NCBI GenBank assembly: GCA_022825675.1
Contig: JAJDWK010000034.1
Span: forward strand, 1-45,373
Reading direction: 5' to 3'
Length of the DNA: 45,373 nucleotides
From: Anaerolineae bacterium
GTDB lineage: Bacteria > Chloroflexota > Anaerolineae > Aggregatilineales > Phototrophicaceae
Of the stretch, positions 1-7,900 are shown one piece after another. Position 1 is the first letter of the stretch. Each line of letters begins with the position of its first letter. A program made the translations under genes and the position numbers. Under the pieces are notes generated by a model. It had not been told where the DNA came from and ran no database searches. It worked only from the letters and a program-made list of their open reading frames with translations.

Positions 1-573
1 ACGAACACGCCGATTCCAGCGGCAACAAACACGCCCGTGCCCAGCGGACCTCACGCCGCATTGATTAGCACCTTAATAGTCTATGCGCAGGAGGATTACG
101 GGGCGGAGCATCAAAAACGCTGGAAGCGGGCGCTGGCGGCATTGGGCTGGAACAGCGGCGAAAGCGCGATGACGCTGCAAGAGGCGAAAGACATGCGCGA
201 TACCTACAGCAGCAGCCGCTGGCAGCCGGTGGTCGATGCGCTGACGCAGCTGCAGCCGCCGCCAACAAATACGCCCGTGCCGCCCACGAATACTCCAGTC
301 CCACCGACGAATACGCCGGTTCCGCCGACAAACACGCCAGTTCCACAGAGCTATACCGTGCCGCAGAGTCTGATAGACGACATCAGGGTTTGGCGGGCGG
401 AGCAGGGCGCTGAGTCCGACCATTACAAGCGCTGGACGCGGGTATTGGCGGCTTTTGGCAAAGCCAGCCACAATAATCCGATGGGCGTCAGCGAGGCGAA
501 AATCTATCGCGACCGCGGCTGGAACCGCTGGATTGAGGTGGTCAAAGCGCTGGAGAAGCTGGCGGGGGATTAA
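1..573 (+). CDS. C-terminal part of a secreted repeat protein with Pro/Thr-rich linkers (5' end outside the window)
   Basis: The frame is open from base 1, so this is the last 190 residues of a longer protein; a GTG at 37 is probably not the start, because the upstream codons already encode a TNTP-type linker. Two homologous modules of about 65 residues are visible, each with the pattern H-x-KRW-x-R-x-LAA-x-G, then M-x-x-x-EAK-x-x-RD, then RW-x-x-VV-x-AL-x-x-L. They are separated by a linker of four PPTNTPV units. Similar KRW...EA...RW modules occur, from memory, as C-terminal repeats in large extracellular bacterial proteins, but I know no function for them. PTNTP linkers are typical of surface or secreted Chloroflexota proteins. 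The catalytic or binding part, if any, lies upstream. Domain identity is uncertain; that it is a real coding frame is well supported by the internal repeat. Confidence 0.8.
   Translation, partial: TNTPIPAATNTPVPSGPHAALISTLIVYAQEDYGAEHQKRWKRALAALGWNSGESAMTLQEAKDMRDTYSSSRWQPVVDALTQLQPPPTNTPVPPTNTPVPPTNTPVPPTNTPVPQSYTVPQSLIDDIRVWRAEQGAESDHYKRWTRVLAAFGKASHNNPMGVSEAKIYRDRGWNRWIEVVKALEKLAGD
259..342 (+). repeat. Tandem 21-bp coding repeat (PPTNTPV x4)
   Basis: Four consecutive near-identical 21-base units encode PPTNTPV. They form a flexible linker between the two KRW/RW modules of the protein at the left edge. Silent differences between units show they are not a very recent expansion. Confidence 0.85.
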
Positions 574-575
574 GC

Positions 576-720
576 GTGTAGGGGCGTTTCGTTGAAACGC
601 CCACACATACCTGACAATAAAACCGGGCGACCTGCCGGGTCGCCCAAAAACTGCCACAGAGGCACAGAGATTTTCTCATTTTTTCTCGGTGTATCTCGGT
701 GTCCTCGGTGGTAAAATCTC
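576..720. repeat. Intergenic composite repeat: two GGGCG hairpins followed by a CACAGAG/CTCGGTG block
   Basis: After the first gene comes a hairpin at 576-606 (GGGCGTTTC, loop GTT, GAAACGCCC, flanked by GTGT/ACAC). A second lies at 625-645 (GGGCGACC, loop TGCCG, GGTCGCCC), followed by an A-run. Then comes CTGCCACAGAGGCACAGAG and, after a T-rich stretch, TCGGTGTATCTCGGTGTCCTCGG. The same order, hairpin, AAAA, CTGCCACAGAG, recurs at 32724-32785. The first hairpin may also serve as a terminator for the preceding gene. The rest of 574-822 holds no gene; a TATAGT at 767-772 could be a -10 for the next gene, but no good -35 is seen. Confidence 0.75.
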
Positions 721-822
721 TGTTTTATCTTCGCCGCTGCCAAGTGCAAATCAGCCGCGGATGCGCTATAGTTCGCCTTTCATACTGGCGACACTACAAA
801 CATACCCTGCAAAGGAGCGGAG

Positions 823-1668
823 ATGTATAAAACTTTGAGCCCAGGCGCGATTGGCATCGGCGGGCTGTCCCTGCAAGCGAGCCTCGCGCTGGCGAAGGAG
901 ACGGGTTTTGGCGGGCTGGACTTCAGCATCCAGGCGGCGGCGGCGCTGGGCGCGGGCGCGGCGCAAGCGCTCTTCCAAGAAGCGGGCATACACTATGGCG
1001 CTTGGGGCTTGCCCGTGCGCTGGCAGCACGAAGACTGGCGCGATGACCTGGCGGAATTGCCGCGTTATGCCGCTGTCGCCGCCGCGATGGGCGCCACCCG
1101 CTGCTCCACCTGGTGCCCGCCTTCCTCCACCGAGCGCGATTTTGAAGAAAATCTCGCCTGGCATATCGAGCGCTTCCGCGCGATTGCCGAAGTCTTGAAG
1201 CAGCATGGCATCCGCTTCGGCATCGAGTTTATCGGTCCCCAAACCCTGCGCCCGGCCGACCGCTACAGCTTCATCTATACCATGGGCGGCATGCTGGAGA
1301 TGGCGGCGGCGATTGGCACTGGCAATGTCGGCTTGCTGCTGGACGCCTGGCATCTCTATACCTCCGGCGGCGCGGTGGCTGACCTGGACACAATCAGCAA
1401 TGACGATATCGTCAATGTGCATGTCAATGACGCGCCCGCCGGGCTGACGATGGCGGAATATATCGACAACGACCGCCGCCTGCCCTGCGAGACCGGCGTG
1501 CTGCCGCTGGCGGGTTTTATGCAAAAGCTGATAGCGCTGGGCTATGACGGACCGGTAACGCCCGAGCCTTTCAGCGCGCGCATCAACGCTATCGAAGACC
1601 CGCGCGAAGCGGCGCAAGCGACCGCCGCCAGCATGTCGGCGCTCTGGCAGCTGGCGGGCTTGCAATAG
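823..1668 (+). CDS. Sugar phosphate isomerase/epimerase-like TIM-barrel protein
   Basis: The 281-residue product fits the AP endonuclease family 2/xylose isomerase-like TIM-barrel fold (IolE, Hyi, YcjR type). Typical barrel signatures are present: the N-terminal SLALAKETGFGGLDF strand-turn, GIRFGIEFIGPQ with the metal-ligand Glu near residue 141, GLLLDAWHLYTSGG with Asp/His near 184-187, VNVHVNDAP with His, and a final PVTPEPFS with Glu near 248. These are the usual divalent metal ligands. The ATG has a good Shine-Dalgarno (AAAGGAGCGGAG). It probably isomerises or epimerises a sugar, inositol or keto-sugar intermediate, but the substrate cannot be read from sequence. It lies upstream of a GH4 gene in the same direction, separated by 280 bases of repeats and a promoter-like stretch. 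Confidence 0.85.
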   Translation: MYKTLSPGAIGIGGLSLQASLALAKETGFGGLDFSIQAAAALGAGAAQALFQEAGIHYGAWGLPVRWQHEDWRDDLAELPRYAAVAAAMGATRCSTWCPPSSTERDFEENLAWHIERFRAIAEVLKQHGIRFGIEFIGPQTLRPADRYSFIYTMGGMLEMAAAIGTGNVGLLLDAWHLYTSGGAVADLDTISNDDIVNVHVNDAPAGLTMAEYIDNDRRLPCETGVLPLAGFMQKLIALGYDGPVTPEPFSARINAIEDPREAAQATAASMSALWQLAGLQ

Positions 1669-1720
1669 GGGCGCAGCCGCCCCAAATTCTGACGGCAGGG
1701 GCGTCTCGCCGAGACGCCTG
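1669..1720. repeat. GGGGCG hairpin repeats (two adjacent)
   Basis: Directly after the TIM-barrel stop codon is GGGGCG-CAGC-CGCCCC, and at 1696-1720 a second hairpin (CAGGGGCGTCTC, loop GCC, GAGACGCCTG). Both belong to the dispersed hairpin family also seen at 576, 3508 and 32724. They could act as terminators, but no T-run follows. Confidence 0.65.
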
Positions 1721-1850
1721 TCATTCCAGCGTCTCCGCTTGGCATGATTGCGCTGTATCACCCGTGCAGAAGCTGTCTGATTTTCGCATAACTCACTTGC
1801 ATTTACTTCTGTCTATGTAGTGAAGTAACTGCATCCTGTTCTCTGGGCGA

Positions 1851-1864
1851 ATTGTATGTACAAT
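1851..1864. promoter_or_regulatory. Candidate operator: ATTGTA-TG-TACAAT palindrome
   Basis: A perfect 6+6 inverted repeat with a two-base centre lies about 30 bases upstream of a -35-like TTGACA. ATTGTA/TACAAT half sites resemble those of GntR (FadR/VanR-type) regulators, and a GntR gene is present at 24311. The link is inference only. Confidence 0.4.
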
Positions 1865-1892
1865 AAGCGCTATGCTCCCAATATCCCGCCAC

Positions 1893-1920
1893 TTGACAAA
1901 ACTTGGTACCGATTATCTAA
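1893..1920 (+). promoter_or_regulatory. Candidate sigma-70-type promoter for the GH4 gene
   Basis: TTGACA at 1893-1898 and TATCTA at 1915-1920 are separated by 16 bases, and the GH4 start codon follows 28 bases later. The -35 is consensus and the -10 is a moderate match. Confidence 0.5.
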
Positions 1921-1948
1921 TGAACCTCAAATTGCCGAGAATGCTTAG

Positions 1949-3484
1949 ATGCCCCTAAAAATTGCCATGATAGGCGCCGGCTCGGTCGGCTTCACGCGGC
2001 GGCTGATGCGCGACCTCTTGACCGTGCCAGAATTCGCCGATACCCAATTCGCGCTGATGGACATCTCGGCGCGCAACTTGAGCATGGTGGCGCAGCTCTG
2101 CCAGCGCGATATCGAAGCCAACGGCTTGCCGGCAAAAATCACGGCGACGCTTGACCGGCGCGAAGCCATCGCCGATGCCGACTATGTCATCTCGACTATC
2201 CGCCAGGGCGGCTTGCGCGCCTTCGCCCTTGATATCGACATCCCCTTGAAATATGGCGTTGACCAATGCGTTGGCGATACCATCTGCGCCGGCGGCATCA
2301 TGTACGGGCAGCGCAGCATCCCCGCGCTGCTGGATATCTGCCGCGATATCCGCCAGCATGCCAAGCCGGGCGCGCTTTTCCTCAACTATTCCAACCCGAT
2401 GGCGATGAACACCTGGGCTTGCAACCGCTATGGCGGCGTGACTACCATCGGGCTTTGCCATGGTGTGCAGCATGGCCACGAACAGATTGCCGAGTGCATC
2501 CAGCGCTGGGCGCGGGCGGAAGGCAGGATTGCCGCTGACGAATGCGTGAGCCTGGACGATGTGGATATCGTCTGCGCCGGCATCAACCACCAGACCTGGT
2601 ATATCAAAGCGCAATGGCGCGGGCTGGATATGACCCCGCGCTTGCTCGACTTGTTCGAGGCGCACCCCATCTTCCGCGAAGAAGAAAAAGTGCGCATCGA
2701 TGTCCTGCGCCGCTTCGGCTATTATTCGACCGAATCCAACGGACATCTCAGCGAATATCTGCCCTGGTATCGCAAGCGTCCGGGCGAAATCAAGGACTGG
2801 ATTAGCCTCAATAGCTGGATACTGGGCGAGACTGGCGGTTACCTGCGCGTCTGCAGCGAAGGGCGGGATTGGTTCGAGACCGATTTCCCCAATTGGCTGG
2901 CGGAAGCGCCGCCGCCCATCAGCGCCGAGAGCCGCAGCCTGGAGCATGGCTCCTACATCATCGAGGCGCTGGAGACCGGGCGCGGCTATCGCGGGCATTT
3001 TAATGTGCCCAATCGCGGCTATATCAGCAACCTGCCCGCCGATTGCATCGTTGAAATCCCCGGCTATGTCGACAAAAATGGCGTGAATATGCCGGTCATC
3101 GGCGATTTGCCGCTGGCTTGCGCCGCCACCTGCTCCGCCAGCGTGCGCGTGCAGCAGATGGCGATGGAAGCGGCGGTGCATGGCGATGTCACGCTTTTGA
3201 AGCAGGCGATGCTGCATGACCCGCTGGTCGGCGCTGTCTGCAACCCGGAAGAAGTCTGGCAGATGACCGACGAATTGCTGGTCGCCCAAGCCGAGTGGCT
3301 GCCAAATTATACGGCGGAGGCCATCCAGGCGGCGCGCCTGCGCCTGCAAGAGCAGGAACGGCGCGGCAGCCGCGTAGCGTTAAGCCAGACGGCGGGGGCG
3401 GCGCGCCTGCATACCCGCAGCGCGGCGGAGCTGGCAGCGGACAAGTTGGCGCAGGCAACCGCCCGCACATCGGACAAGGGCTAG
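1949..3484 (+). CDS. Family 4 glycoside hydrolase (alpha-galactosidase/alpha-glucosidase type)
   Basis: The 511-residue protein is a GH4 enzyme: cytoplasmic glycosidases that use NAD and a divalent metal in an oxidation-elimination mechanism. Visible signatures are the NAD-binding GAGSVGF at residues 9-15, NYSNPMAMNTWA with the conserved NP at 149-150, GLCHGVQ with metal-ligand Cys170 and His171, and GINHQTW with His214, the second expected metal ligand. Overall it most resembles MelA-type alpha-galactosidases and related alpha-glucosidases; the exact sugar is not determined. It is somewhat longer than the usual 430-480 residues, mainly through a charged, Ala-rich tail after about residue 460. 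No signal peptide is present, so it acts on imported oligosaccharides, which fits the ABC importer immediately downstream. Confidence 0.9.
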   Translation: MPLKIAMIGAGSVGFTRRLMRDLLTVPEFADTQFALMDISARNLSMVAQLCQRDIEANGLPAKITATLDRREAIADADYVISTIRQGGLRAFALDIDIPLKYGVDQCVGDTICAGGIMYGQRSIPALLDICRDIRQHAKPGALFLNYSNPMAMNTWACNRYGGVTTIGLCHGVQHGHEQIAECIQRWARAEGRIAADECVSLDDVDIVCAGINHQTWYIKAQWRGLDMTPRLLDLFEAHPIFREEEKVRIDVLRRFGYYSTESNGHLSEYLPWYRKRPGEIKDWISLNSWILGETGGYLRVCSEGRDWFETDFPNWLAEAPPPISAESRSLEHGSYIIEALETGRGYRGHFNVPNRGYISNLPADCIVEIPGYVDKNGVNMPVIGDLPLACAATCSASVRVQQMAMEAAVHGDVTLLKQAMLHDPLVGAVCNPEEVWQMTDELLVAQAEWLPNYTAEAIQAARLRLQEQERRGSRVALSQTAGAARLHTRSAAELAADKLAQATARTSDKG

Positions 3485-3507
3485 GCACGCTCAAGATACG
3501 AATGGTA

Positions 3508-3529
3508 GGGGCGACTCGGTGAGTCGCCC
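3508..3529. repeat. GGGGCG hairpin repeat
   Basis: GGGGCGACTC, loop GGT, GAGTCGCCC: a 9-bp perfect stem preceded by GGTA, matching the other hairpin copies in this window. It sits between the GH4 gene and the importer operon. Confidence 0.7.
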
Positions 3530-3566
3530 GCAAATGACACTAACTATAAGCGACTGACTTACTATT

Positions 3567-4598
3567 ATGAAGGCAACAAGCAGCGGCGCAGAGCCAATTT
3601 TGGAAGTGCGCAATCTCAAAACGCATTTCTTCACCGACAAGGGCGTGGTGCAAGCGGTGAAGGGCGTCAGCTTCCAGCTGGGCAATGGGCAGACCCTGGG
3701 CATTGTCGGCGAAAGCGGCTGCGGCAAAAGCGTAACCGCCAGCTCCATCATGCAGTTGATAAAGTCGCCTCCCGGCAAAATCGTCGATGGCGAAATCATC
3801 TTCCGCCGCCAGAAGCGCCGCGCCGAAACCATCGACATCGCCCAGCTGGACCCCAAAGGCATCGAAATGCGCAGCATCCGCGGCGGCGAAATTTCGATGA
3901 TCTTCCAAGAGCCGATGACCTCGCTCAACCCGCTGCATACTGTCGGGCGTCAAATCGCCGAAGTGGTGGAATTGCATCAGCAGCTCAGCCGCAAAGAGGC
4001 GCTCAAAGTCGCGGAGGAAATGCTGGACCGCGTGCGCATCGCCGACCCGCAAGAGCGCGTCAAGCAATATCCGCACCAGCTCAGCGGCGGCATGCGCCAG
4101 CGTGTGATGATTGCCCTGGCGCTCTCCTGCAATCCGTCCATTCTCATCGCCGATGAGCCGACCACGGCGCTGGATGTTACCATTCAGGCGCAAATCATCG
4201 ACCTGATGGAAAAGCTGCAAGAAGATTTCGGCTCGTCCATCGTCATCATCACGCACAACCTCGGCGTGGTATCGCAAATGGCGGATTATGTCGCCGTGAT
4301 GTATTTTGGGCGCATCGTCGAATATGGCACGGCGATTGATATCTTCCGCAACCCGCAGCATCCCTATACCGTGGGCTTGCTGGAGTCGATACCCGTTTTA
4401 GGGCGGCGCAAAGAACTCCTGGTGCCGATTGAAGGCATCGTGCCCAACGCCACTGCCGAGGTCGCTGGCTGCGCCTTTGCCGAGCGCTGCCCGCATGTGA
4501 TGGCGAAATGCCGCGAGCAGCTGCCGCCGCCCACCCAAGTCGAGGGCGAGCATCAAGTGTCCTGCTGGCTGCACGAAGGCGCGGAGGCAATCGCCTGA
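3567..4598 (+). CDS. ABC transporter ATP-binding protein, OppD/DppD type
   Basis: This is one of the two ATPases of a peptide/nickel/opine-family importer. The 343-residue protein shows Walker A GESGCGKS at 48-55, Q-loop [10 protein letters not shown] near 113, signature LSGGMRQRV at 172-180, Walker B ILIADEP at 192-198 and the H-loop ITHNLGVV. It has the family's C-terminal oligopeptide extension with Cys residues ([14 protein letters not shown]). It is the first gene of a block: ATPase, binding protein, two permeases, second ATPase. Family 5 importers in Chloroflexota and Thermotogota often carry oligosaccharides rather than peptides, and the GH4 gene next door favours that, but this is inference. 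Confidence 0.93.
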   Translation: MKATSSGAEPILEVRNLKTHFFTDKGVVQAVKGVSFQLGNGQTLGIVGESGCGKSVTASSIMQLIKSPPGKIVDGEIIFRRQKRRAETIDIAQLDPKGIEMRSIRGGEISMIFQEPMTSLNPLHTVGRQIAEVVELHQQLSRKEALKVAEEMLDRVRIADPQERVKQYPHQLSGGMRQRVMIALALSCNPSILIADEPTTALDVTIQAQIIDLMEKLQEDFGSSIVIITHNLGVVSQMADYVAVMYFGRIVEYGTAIDIFRNPQHPYTVGLLESIPVLGRRKELLVPIEGIVPNATAEVAGCAFAERCPHVMAKCREQLPPPTQVEGEHQVSCWLHEGAEAIA

Positions 4599-4689
4599 TG
4601 CTGCCGCGCGCGATAACTGTGAATTATCCTGCCGGCGCGCTGGCGCTGGGGCAGGTTAATTTCTTGACCGTTCATTTGGAGGAATTGCC

Positions 4690-6771
4690 ATGAGGCGTTC
4701 ACGATTTTTTTCGATGCTGCTAGTGATAGCGGCGCTTTGCATTGCGGGGGGGGGCAGCTTCGCGCAGATGGGCGAAGTGGCTGACCCCGTGCCCTACCCC
4801 GAAGGCGTTCAGTTGGGCGACAACCCGATTGTCCGCTTCAACCTGGATGAATTGCTGACCTACGCGGCGCTGGATTCCTACAGCGAGCCGGATTGGGTCA
4901 GCGAATTGGTCGCCGCGGGCGAGCTGCCGCCCGTTGAAGAGCGCCTGCCCGAGAACCCGCAGGTCATCCTGGAATCCGGCATGAGCACCGGGCTCGGCGT
5001 CTATGGCGGCGTCTGGCGCGATTTCTCGGCTGTGCCCACCGAAGGCTGGAACCTCTGCGCCCGCCAGACGCAGGGCTGGTTCGGCATCAACTACATCTAT
5101 GGCGAATCGCTCACCAAATCCGGTCCCATGTTCCTGCGCAAGGACAACCTGGAGCCGCTGCCCAACCTGGCGACCGATTGGCATTGGAGCGAAGACGGCA
5201 GCCAACTGACGATGAACATCATCCGCGGCGCCAAATGGTCGGACGGCCATCCCTTCGGCGTGCACGATATCATGTTCACCTGGGAACATGTCATCCAAGA
5301 CGACAATGTCGATTCCTGGACGACTTCCTCCTCTTGGGAAATCGGCGGCGAGCCCATCACCCTGGAAGCGGTTGACGACGACACCATCCTCTGGACCTTC
5401 CCCGTGCCCTTCCCGGTACAGAAGCTCTTTGATATGGACTTCCTCGACTTCAACATCTGCGCCGAGCATGTCTACGCGCCGATGCACCCCGCCATCAATA
5501 TGGACTCGGATTACGACACCTTCAAGACCTTCCAGGTACAGGACGATCTTCCCGTGCCCAGCATGGGTCCCTGGGTGGCGACGGAGTACCAAATCGACGA
5601 ATTTATGGTGATGCGCCGCAACCCCTATTACTGGAAAGTGGACGGCGCCGGCCACCAGTTGCCCTACCTGGACGAAGTTACCTTCCAGAAAGGTCCCAGC
5701 GGCATCGGCCGTACCTTGATTACCATGGCGGGCTCGGGCGACCACTCCAACCTGGAGAACCCCAGCACCTATGTCGAGACCATCACCCGCAGCCAGGAAG
5801 ATGACGCCCACTTCCGCATTGAGTGGGGTCCCGAAACCCTTGCCTTCGTCCTGCAGTTCAACCTGTCGGCGACCCTGGGCGTTGAGGACGAGCGCGACCA
5901 GGCGCTGCGCGATCTCTTCCGTGACCTGCGCTTCCGCCGCGCCGTGCAGCACGCCCTCGATGGCGATGGCATCGGCCAAGCTATCATCCGCGGTCCGTTC
6001 ATGCGCGCCTTCCCCGGCGGCATCACCCCCGGCTCGCCCTACTTCGATATCGACAATGTCGTCTACTACCCGTATGAGCCCGATTCCGCGCGCGCGCTGC
6101 TGGCGGAACTCGGCTTTGAAGATACCGATGGCGACGGCATCGTCAATTGGACTGACGGTCCTTTGGCGGGCGACAACCTGGCGATCGCGCTGAACACCAG
6201 CGTGGACGCGGCTGAGACTGGCACTGTTGGCGAAGCGGCGGTATTGCTGCTGCAAGATGTCGGCATCCAAATCAACCTGCGCCCGCTGCAGGGTCCGGCT
6301 GGCGATGACGCCATCACCAGCGGCCGCTGGGAAATGCGCGTCAACCGCATGGGGCAGGAATTCACCACCTCCTTCACCCGCTGCGATGACCTCGGTCCCG
6401 TTTCGGACACGACGCCCGCTTGGCACCGCGCTGATGCCGGCGAACGCGACCTGTTGGATTTCGAAGCCGAAATCGTCGAAATCGTCAACGCATTCTGCCT
6501 GGAAGCGGACTTTGAAGCGCGCAAGGCGCTGATGGCGCGCTACAACCATCTCTTCACCGAGAATGTCTACAACGGCGGCGGCGTTATCGGGCGCTTTGGC
6601 TTGGCGCTGGCGAAGCGCTTCAACAATGTTCCCGTGGGCGCGCCCCCGTTCTTCTATCAGTGGACCTGGGGCAATGTGATCCCCGAAGCCGTCTGGGTCA
6701 ACCCCGACGAGCAGGTGGATCAGATTCAACCCGGCACCCTTCCCGTCTATGACGGAATGGACGATATGTAA
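4690..6771 (+). CDS. ABC transporter substrate-binding protein, family 5 (peptide/oligosaccharide type)
   Basis: This is the extracellular receptor of the importer. The 693-residue protein starts with a Sec signal (MRRSRFF, hydrophobic stretch, GGSFAQ), so cleavage after SFA is likely; no lipobox is obvious. Family 5 landmarks include the segment WSEDGSQLTMNIIRGAKWSDGHPF near 165-188, the DIMFTWEHV block and the LRFRRAVQHALDGDGI block near 415. It is longer than classical OppA/DppA (about 540), as is common for oligosaccharide-binding members of this family. A strong GGAGGA Shine-Dalgarno precedes the ATG, consistent with high expression. An intergenic hairpin and T-run follow the gene and may raise its expression relative to the permeases. 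Confidence 0.92.
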   Translation: MRRSRFFSMLLVIAALCIAGGGSFAQMGEVADPVPYPEGVQLGDNPIVRFNLDELLTYAALDSYSEPDWVSELVAAGELPPVEERLPENPQVILESGMSTGLGVYGGVWRDFSAVPTEGWNLCARQTQGWFGINYIYGESLTKSGPMFLRKDNLEPLPNLATDWHWSEDGSQLTMNIIRGAKWSDGHPFGVHDIMFTWEHVIQDDNVDSWTTSSSWEIGGEPITLEAVDDDTILWTFPVPFPVQKLFDMDFLDFNICAEHVYAPMHPAINMDSDYDTFKTFQVQDDLPVPSMGPWVATEYQIDEFMVMRRNPYYWKVDGAGHQLPYLDEVTFQKGPSGIGRTLITMAGSGDHSNLENPSTYVETITRSQEDDAHFRIEWGPETLAFVLQFNLSATLGVEDERDQALRDLFRDLRFRRAVQHALDGDGIGQAIIRGPFMRAFPGGITPGSPYFDIDNVVYYPYEPDSARALLAELGFEDTDGDGIVNWTDGPLAGDNLAIALNTSVDAAETGTVGEAAVLLLQDVGIQINLRPLQGPAGDDAITSGRWEMRVNRMGQEFTTSFTRCDDLGPVSDTTPAWHRADAGERDLLDFEAEIVEIVNAFCLEADFEARKALMARYNHLFTENVYNGGGVIGRFGLALAKRFNNVPVGAPPFFYQWTWGNVIPEAVWVNPDEQVDQIQPGTLPVYDGMDDM

Positions 6772-6832
6772 ATTGCGCTAGCGCAATTCAGTCGAGGGTG
6801 GGCTTGCAGCTCGCCCTCGGCGTCTTATTTTT
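6772..6832 (+). terminator. Palindrome plus rho-independent-type terminator or attenuator after the binding-protein gene
   Basis: Directly after the stop codon is a perfect 16-bp palindrome, ATTGCGCTAGCGCAAT (6772-6787). It is followed by a 12-bp stem with two G-U pairs (6793-6804 with 6808-6819, loop TGC) and TCTTATTTTT. The stem plus U-run has the form of an intrinsic terminator. As the permease genes of the same importer follow, it probably works as a partial terminator or mRNA-stabilising hairpin. Confidence 0.7.
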
Positions 6833-6854
6833 CGCCCCGCGCGCCGTGATGCGG

Positions 6855-6860
6855 TATACT
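6855..6860 (+). promoter_or_regulatory. Possible -10 element for the permease genes
   Basis: TATACT lies 26 bases before the first permease start and just after the terminator-like hairpin. No convincing -35 is seen at the right distance, so this is a weak call. Confidence 0.3.
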
Positions 6861-6885
6861 CGGCGCAGGCAAGCAAAGGCGGCGC

Positions 6886-7884
6886 ATGCTTCGTTACATT
6901 GTTAATCGCCTAATATCTTCTGTTTTCATCGTCTTGATTATCGCGGCGGTGGCATTTCTTATTATCCAACTGCCGCCGGGCGATTTTGCCGATATCTACA
7001 AGCGGGAGCTGATCGCCCTCGGCGGGCAATCGGTGGAAGAGGCGGAAGCCGCCGCCGATAAATTGCGCGACCGCTACGGCTTAAACGACCCCATTCCCGT
7101 GCAATATGTCAACTGGCTGGGCGGCATCGTCTTTCACGGCGAATTTGGCTTTTCCTTCTCTTACCGCAAAGATGTGGGCGAGCTTATCGCCCAGCGCCTG
7201 CCGCGCACCATCGGCATCGCCCTCGCCGCCCACGCGATTTCGTCGCTGGTCGGCATCAGCCTCGGCATTTATGTCGCCAACCGCCAATACAGCCTCTCGG
7301 ACAATCTCGCGGCGACTTTCGCCTTCATCGCGACTTCGGTGCCGCGCTTCTCGTTGGCGCTGATTGTGGTCTATCTGCTGGTATTTCAATTTGGGCAGGA
7401 GCATGTCAGCGGCATGTTTTCGCCGCAATATCAGCTGGCGCCCTGGTCAATCCCCAAAGCGCTTGACCTGCTGCAGCATGTCTGGCCCGTGATATTCATC
7501 GCCGGCTTCGGCGGCGTCGCCCGCAACCTGCGCGTGATGCGCGGCAACCTGCTGGATGTGCTCAACCAGCAATATGTTACCACCGCCCGCTCCAAGGGGC
7601 TGCGCGAACGGCGCGTGATCAACCGCCATGCCGTGCCCAATGCCCTGCACCCGGTCGTCGCCTATCAGGGCACGGTGCTGCCCTATATGCTGCAGGGCGA
7701 GCTGGAAGCGGCGATTGTGCTCGGCATCCCGACAATGGCACCGATGTTTTTCGAGGCGCTTTTGAAACAAGACATCTACATCTCCGGCAGCATCATGCTG
7801 CTCTATGGCATTTTGCTGGTGCTGGGCAATTTTCTCGCGGATTTGGCGCTGGGCATCCTTGACCCGCGCGTCAGCTACAGTTAA
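6886..7884 (+). CDS. ABC transporter permease, OppB/DppB type
   Basis: A 332-residue inner-membrane permease of the family 5 importer. It opens with the characteristic MLRYIVNRLISSVFIVLIIAAVAFLI first helix, has a periplasmic loop after it (GDF...YGLNDPIPVQYVNWL) and about six membrane segments. The cytoplasmic coupling (EAA) loop is seen in ARSKGLRERRVINRHAVPNALHPVV near residues 228-252. It closes with the usual LDPRVSYS tail. It pairs with the OppC-type permease 16 bases downstream. Confidence 0.93.
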   Translation: MLRYIVNRLISSVFIVLIIAAVAFLIIQLPPGDFADIYKRELIALGGQSVEEAEAAADKLRDRYGLNDPIPVQYVNWLGGIVFHGEFGFSFSYRKDVGELIAQRLPRTIGIALAAHAISSLVGISLGIYVANRQYSLSDNLAATFAFIATSVPRFSLALIVVYLLVFQFGQEHVSGMFSPQYQLAPWSIPKALDLLQHVWPVIFIAGFGGVARNLRVMRGNLLDVLNQQYVTTARSKGLRERRVINRHAVPNALHPVVAYQGTVLPYMLQGELEAAIVLGIPTMAPMFFEALLKQDIYISGSIMLLYGILLVLGNFLADLALGILDPRVSYS

Positions 7885-7900
7885 GCGGGGGCGGTAAAGC

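Noticed and set aside
259..342. CRISPR-like or minisatellite array at the left edge
   Set aside because: The repeats are contiguous 21-base coding units for a PPTNTPV linker with no spacers.
4720..6729. A very long open frame (669 codons) on the minus strand opposite the family 5 binding protein
   Set aside because: It is a by-product of GC-rich third positions in the plus-strand gene; it has no start-site context and no recognisable domain, while the plus strand encodes a clear binding protein with signal peptide.
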